Shown one piece after another: positions 44,670 through 49,601 of a DNA stretch of 49,601 bases. The notes under the pieces were generated by a model, which saw only the letters and a program-made list of their open reading frames with translations, made no database searches and was not told the origin of the DNA. The position numbers and the translations under genes are program-made. Source of the stretch: Acidovorax delafieldii (GTDB taxonomy: Bacteria; Pseudomonadota; Gammaproteobacteria; Burkholderiales; Burkholderiaceae_C); the NCBI GenBank assembly GCA_002377855.1, contig DFQQ01000005.1, forward strand, positions 1 to 49,601. The letters are read 5' to 3'. Positions within the stretch are counted from its first letter, which is position 1. Every line of letters starts with the position of its first letter.

Positions 44670-44729
44670 GTTTGCTACTGTTTTGGTAGCTTCTTGCGCT
44701 TATGTATCAAGCGCCAGGGGCCAAATGGC
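44670..44729 (+). repeat. dispersed two-hairpin repeat, copy 9
   Basis: TTTGCTACTGTTTTGGTAGC, TTCTTGCGCTTATGTATCAA, GCGCCAGGGGCCAAATGG. Both dyads are perfect. The first is GCTAC/GTAGC instead of the GCTAT/ATAGC of copies 2 and 3, a paired change that keeps the stem. Confidence 0.82.
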
Positions 44730-44776
44730 TGCATCTCATGGAGTCGGCCTCTTTGCATGAAATGCACTCGAAAAGC

Positions 44777-44836
44777 CCGTTCGGGCTGAACTTGTCAAAG
44801 CCCTGCGCAGCGCTTCGATAGGCTCAGTGTGAACGG
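44777..44836. repeat. GTTCGGGCTGAGC-family inverted repeat, copy 2 (decayed)
   Basis: CCGTTCGGGCTGAACTTGTC-AAAGCC and, 13 or so bases on, CGCTTCGATAGGCTCAGTGT-GAACGG. The arms pair with several mismatches. It is the same family as 23491-23564, with a shorter centre. Confidence 0.75.
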
Positions 44837-44848
44837 TTCAAGTGGTGT

Positions 44849-45181
44849 TCATGCCGATTCAATATCCCTAACCACCCAGGGCATCAGCACCATCAGCCAG
44901 CGGGGCCGCCAGGTCAGCGTGAAGGCCACCGCCAGTGCGGCGGCGGCCAGGCCCATCACCCACATAAGAACGGCCATGGATGCGTGGTCTACCGCCAGGC
45001 ACAGCGCCAGCGAGGTGGCGAGGCCCGCCGCACCCAGCAGGCGCAGGCCCCGGGCTGTGCGGGCGGGCAGGGCGATGGTGCCGCGCACCTGGTCCCAGTG
45101 CACTTCCATGGCCAAGGCCAGCCAGGCCATGCCCAGCACACTGGCGGCCAGTGCGGCGGCATGCAAAACGGCGTCAGGCAT
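44849..45181 (-). CDS. DUF3325 membrane protein of the iron-reductase operon
   Basis: A 110-residue protein with three or four hydrophobic segments (VLHAAALAASVLGMAWLALAM, LATSLALCLAV, AAALAVAFTL), matching the DUF3325 family usually found beside PepSY reductases and siderophore receptors. Function is unknown. ATG 45181 has GGAGACC upstream and overlaps the end of the PepSY gene by 8 bases, so translation is coupled; the frame is open to 45292 without support. Last gene of the Fur-boxed operon. Confidence 0.82.
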   Translation of the reverse strand: MPDAVLHAAALAASVLGMAWLALAMEVHWDQVRGTIALPARTARGLRLLGAAGLATSLALCLAVDHASMAVLMWVMGLAAAALAVAFTLTWRPRWLMVLMPWVVRDIESA

Positions 45182-46874
45182 GGGCGGTCTCCGTCGCTGG
45201 GGTGTGGGGTGCGGTGCTGCGGGCAGGTAGGGCCGGCGCTGCTTGCGCACGCTGGGTGAGCTTGCGCGCTGCCAGCAAGGCCACGGCGGCACCCGTCAAT
45301 ATGAACAGGTCCACGCCTGCCACAGGCCAGTAGCCTGCCGTCAGCGTCTTGATGAGGTGGTCGCCCGTGGTCGCCCAGTTCAGCGCCACAGCGCACACGG
45401 CCAGCGCGGCAATGGCCCAGCACTGCTCGCGCCACGCGGGCGACATGCGGCCTTGCGCCACCGGCGCGCTGCGCCAGAGTGCATGGCCCAGCGCCAGCGC
45501 CCAGGTGGCCCAGAAGGCGTATTGCTCCAGGCTGCCACGGTTGGGCCAGCCCGCAGGTGCGGTTTCGGGCAGCAGGCGGTTCGCAATCAAAATGCCCAGC
45601 GCCGCCAGCACCATGCCCGTGACGGTGGTGGTGGCCAGCGCGTCCACCGCGCGGGCGCCCTGGCTGCCTTGCTTGGCGTGATGCTTCTTGCGCTTTTCCA
45701 CAAAAAAGATGAAGCCCGTTGCAATGCACACGCAGCCCATCAGCCCGCCCAGCACATACATCCAGCGCAGCAGCCAGTGCCTGAAGTGTTGCAGGTGCAG
45801 TCCGGTGAGGAATTCGTTGACGCTGTTGACGGCACTGTGCGGCGGGTCTTCGCGCAGCAGCGCGCCCGTGCTGGCCTTGAAGTGGATGCCATTGCCCACC
45901 AGCGCAATGCGGTCGGTGCCTGCCCGGTACACGCTCACGTAGCCATTGGCATCGCCCACATGCTGCAGCGCCAAAAAGCCCACATCGCCCGCCATGCCCT
46001 GCGCGGCCCAGCGGCGCTGGGCCTCGGCCACCATCGCGTCCACCGATGCCAGCGGCGCGGGCACGCCAGCGCGTTCATGCGGCAGGCCGGTCTCGGCGGC
46101 TTCGAGTTTTTCATGCAGTTCGTGCAGCGGATTCAGCTGCGTGTGCGCCACGGGAAAGTAGATGCCCGCAAATATCACCAGCCCCGTGAAGGCGAAGAAG
46201 AAGTGAAAGGGCAGCGCCAGCACACCTGTCATGTTGTGCAGGTCCAGCGTGCTGCGCTGTGTGCTCTTTTGGGGGCGAAAGGTGAAAAACTCGCGGAAGA
46301 ACTTGCGGTGCATGACCACGCCGCTGACCAGCGCGACCAGCATCATCAGCGCGGCAAAACCCACGATCCAGGTGCCCAGGTTTTTCCACTTCAGGGTCAG
46401 GCTGTAATGCAGTGGGTAGAAGAACTGGCTGCCCACCTTGAGCCGGTCGTCGGGCAGTGCGGAGCCGGTGCGCGGGTCAATGGTGCGCAGGCCCCAGGCC
46501 ACGTCATCGTGGTCCTTGGAGCCGGGCAGTTCATAGCCGGCAAACAGGCCCAGCACCGGGTCGCGGTGGGTGGTGTAGGCACCCAGGCGCTGAATGGTCT
46601 CAAACCGCTCAGGCATGGGCAGGCCGGTTTTGGCGCGCAGGGCCTCCACGCTCTCGGGCGTGGGCTGCATGCTGTCAAACACCGGGCGCAGCACCTTGTC
46701 GAACGAGGGCATGGGCTGCGGCGCAAAGCGCGTTTGCGGAATGGTCCAGCGATCGATCTCGCGGTCAAACACCGACAACGCACCGAAGAAGAACACCACC
46801 ATCAGCACGAAGCCCAGCGCCAGCCCAAACCAGGTGTGCAGCCAGGTCAGCGCCTGGCGAGCGTTTTGAAACAT
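45174..46874 (-). CDS. PepSY-type inner-membrane iron reductase-like protein
   Basis: A 566-residue membrane protein of the PepSY-associated helix family. LTWLHTWFGLALGFVLMVVFFFGALSVFD starts it, HRKFFREFFTFRPQKS and TLDLHNMTGVLALPFHFFFAFTGL supply the paired histidines for haem or metal, and GLHLQHFRHWLLRWMYVLGGLMG another. Family members such as FpvG reduce ferric siderophore in the periplasm to release iron; that role is inferred here. ATG 46874 has an excellent AGGAGG eight bases upstream. Co-transcribed with DUF3649 (20-base gap) and DUF3325 (8-base overlap). Confidence 0.9.
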   Translation of the reverse strand: MFQNARQALTWLHTWFGLALGFVLMVVFFFGALSVFDREIDRWTIPQTRFAPQPMPSFDKVLRPVFDSMQPTPESVEALRAKTGLPMPERFETIQRLGAYTTHRDPVLGLFAGYELPGSKDHDDVAWGLRTIDPRTGSALPDDRLKVGSQFFYPLHYSLTLKWKNLGTWIVGFAALMMLVALVSGVVMHRKFFREFFTFRPQKSTQRSTLDLHNMTGVLALPFHFFFAFTGLVIFAGIYFPVAHTQLNPLHELHEKLEAAETGLPHERAGVPAPLASVDAMVAEAQRRWAAQGMAGDVGFLALQHVGDANGYVSVYRAGTDRIALVGNGIHFKASTGALLREDPPHSAVNSVNEFLTGLHLQHFRHWLLRWMYVLGGLMGCVCIATGFIFFVEKRKKHHAKQGSQGARAVDALATTTVTGMVLAALGILIANRLLPETAPAGWPNRGSLEQYAFWATWALALGHALWRSAPVAQGRMSPAWREQCWAIAALAVCAVALNWATTGDHLIKTLTAGYWPVAGVDLFILTGAAVALLAARKLTQRAQAAPALPARSTAPHTPATETAHA

Positions 46875-46894
46875 CGCAATCCTCCTGTTTCCGT

Positions 46895-47197
46895 TCACAC
46901 CATTGCCATCTGCAGCAGTGACGCCGCGCCCGCCATCAGCGCCGCGCCTCCTGCCAGTACAGCCCACACCCGCGCCATGCTGCGGGCTGCGAAGGCCCAG
47001 CAGAACGTGGCGAGGTACAGCAAAAAGGCCAGCATCGTGCTGAGGTGCTCGGCGTCGTGGAACGACATTCCCAGCGCAAAAAGCCCCGCCATGCCCAAGG
47101 CCACAAAGCCCCAGCAAAACGCGTAACTCCCCAGCACGGCTGCGGCTGTGCGCAGCAGCAGGTGCCCGCGGCCTCCCAATACGGTGTCGGTCATCAT
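46895..47197 (-). CDS. DUF3649 membrane protein, first gene of the iron operon
   Basis: A 100-residue protein with three hydrophobic helices (TAAAVLGSYAFCWGFVALGM, STMLAFLLYLATFCWAF, VWAVLAGGAALMAGAASLL), matching the DUF3649 family of siderophore-reduction operons (compare the small membrane proteins encoded beside FpvG). Starts at ATG 47197 or the adjacent 47194; no clear ribosome site. A Fur-like box lies directly upstream, so iron starvation should switch on the three genes. Confidence 0.85.
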   Translation of the reverse strand: MMTDTVLGGRGHLLLRTAAAVLGSYAFCWGFVALGMAGLFALGMSFHDAEHLSTMLAFLLYLATFCWAFAARSMARVWAVLAGGAALMAGAASLLQMAMV

Positions 47198-47208
47198 TTG
47201 GTGGATAT

Positions 47209-47235
47209 AAATGAGAATGATTGGCGATTATCATC
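47209..47235 (-). promoter_or_regulatory. Fur-like box of the DUF3649-PepSY-DUF3325 operon
   Basis: On the plus strand AAATGAGAATGATT-GGCGATTATCATC: hexamers AATGAG and AATGAT followed in inverted sense by GATTATCAT, a good match to overlapping Fur half-sites. It starts 11 bases upstream of ATG 47197 and lies in the divergent region shared with the ABC exporter. Confidence 0.75.
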
Positions 47236-47332
47236 GCCTGCCCATGGATTGACCACCCAGTGCGCAAAAAAGCCCCTGACCAAGGCGGGCAGAGCCGTTG
47301 CATGCAGCGCTCCGTGCAGTCCAAGTCGCCAG

Positions 47333-47390
47333 CAAAAATCGGCCAAAGTGCTTGTCGGCAGGGCGCTTGCTGCTATAAATTTGGTAGTCA
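47333..47390 (-). repeat. dispersed two-hairpin repeat, copy 10
   Basis: On the minus strand: CTACCAAATTTATAGCAGC, AAGCGCCCTGCCGACAAGC, ACTTTGGCCGATTTTTG. The central dyad is partly decayed. It lies in the divergent spacer between the iron operon and the ABC exporter. Confidence 0.65.
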
Positions 47391-47468
47391 TCACCGGCCG
47401 GGATGAATGCCGCAGTGCCTGCAATGCCAATCAGGTGCCCCTACCATGTCGGGCCTTGGAGACCCCCA

Positions 47469-49316
<1,848 letters not shown>

Positions 49317-49455
49317 GTTGGACTTCAGCCGCTTGACCTGCACTTACCGTGCCCGCCCACCCCAGCAAGAGCCCCTTTTGTCTACTGCGCCAGTAGCCAG
49401 GCACACCAGCGGGTCAGAAGGTCCACGAGATTTCTATTTTTCTTAAGGCCTGTTC

Positions 49456-49552
49456 AAGATATCTTAAAAAGAAGAGCAAGAAGGCCGGCGGAGGAACTAC
49501 AAGCTGGTGCTCAGCAACCGATTGCGGTTCCTCCGTAGTCTCCTGTTCTTCT
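49456..49552. other. palindrome and long imperfect hairpin at the window end
   Basis: AAGATATCTT (49456-49465) is a perfect 10-bp palindrome. It is followed by a hairpin with outer arms GAAGAGCA (49471-49478) and TGTTCTTC (49545-49552) and inner arms GGAGGAAC (49490-49497) and GTTCCTCC (49527-49534, perfect). The region 49317-49601 has no gene I can support. It might be a repeat element, an sRNA or the edge of a mobile element. Confidence 0.45.
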
Positions 49553-49601
49553 CAAGCCCCCCATAGCCTCGCACCAAGACCTAGTGTGGTGTCTCAAAAG
49601 T

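Noticed and set aside
45174..47324. One 716-residue fusion of DUF3649 region and PepSY protein
   Set aside because: The upstream part is an out-of-frame reading of the DUF3649 gene. A strong AGGAGG marks ATG 46874.

Overview
The window looks like chromosomal DNA of a high-GC betaproteobacterium, most likely a Comamonadaceae member close to Acidovorax. This is inferred from gene content and order rather than from a marker gene: a MetH lacking its homocysteine domain under an S-adenosylhomocysteine (SAH) riboswitch, a TorF-type porin next to glnK-amtB, glcE/glcF, divergent lplT/alr, several LysR-type regulators, and a dense family of short dispersed repeats. There are no rRNA, tRNA, CRISPR or intact transposase genes. 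Most genes are ordinary chromosomal functions.

Layout. 1-2.7 kb: the end of a Pro/Ala-rich Cys protein, a zinc-ribbon membrane protein and a PPK2 polyphosphate kinase. 2.8-5.2 kb: a TonB-dependent siderophore receptor behind a Fur-like box. 5.2-6.8 kb: a PACE efflux pump with a divergent LysR regulator. 6.8-9.7 kb: SAH riboswitch and metH. 9.7-10.5 kb: a wrecked hipA. 10.6-16.4 kb: RidA-like protein/LysR, a lone receiver domain, a serine hydrolase, shikimate kinase and a glycine-zipper protein. 16.4-22.1 kb: ferredoxin-NADP reductase and a branched-chain amino-acid-type ABC operon with LivH and LivM fused. 22.1-25.5 kb: two VOC proteins, an AraC remnant, a hexanucleotide tandem repeat, and a LysR/SDR pair. 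25.5-30 kb: comM, and a porin-glnK-amtB nitrogen cluster behind a sigma-54-like promoter. 30.1-33.4 kb: glcE-DUF1275-glcF. 33.6-37.1 kb: a substrate-binding lipoprotein translationally coupled to a GGDEF/EAL protein. 37.3-44.7 kb: proQ, a GyrI-like protein with a YafY/WYL regulator, glutathione peroxidase, an EamA transporter, lplT/alr and a membrane protein. 44.8-49.3 kb: a Fur-boxed DUF3649-PepSY-DUF3325 operon and a divergent ABC exporter.

Three observations stand out. (1) Ten copies of a short two-hairpin repeat lie between genes, abut or supply stop codons, and in one case sit in frame inside glcE; paired base changes between copies suggest that the fold matters. (2) A block of about 40 bp (a 24-bp inverted repeat, 7 bases, then GCACCATGC) occurs twice in the same orientation, upstream of the VOC pair and upstream of the GyrI-like gene that precedes the YafY/WYL regulator. 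This predicts a small regulon. (3) A periplasmic binding lipoprotein overlaps the start codon of a c-di-GMP phosphodiesterase-type protein, suggesting ligand-controlled c-di-GMP signalling.

Iron handling appears twice (the siderophore receptor and the PepSY operon), each with a Fur-like site, so the two may form an import-and-reduction pathway. Methionine regeneration is tied to SAH level by a riboswitch whose alternative hairpin can hide the metH ribosome binding site.
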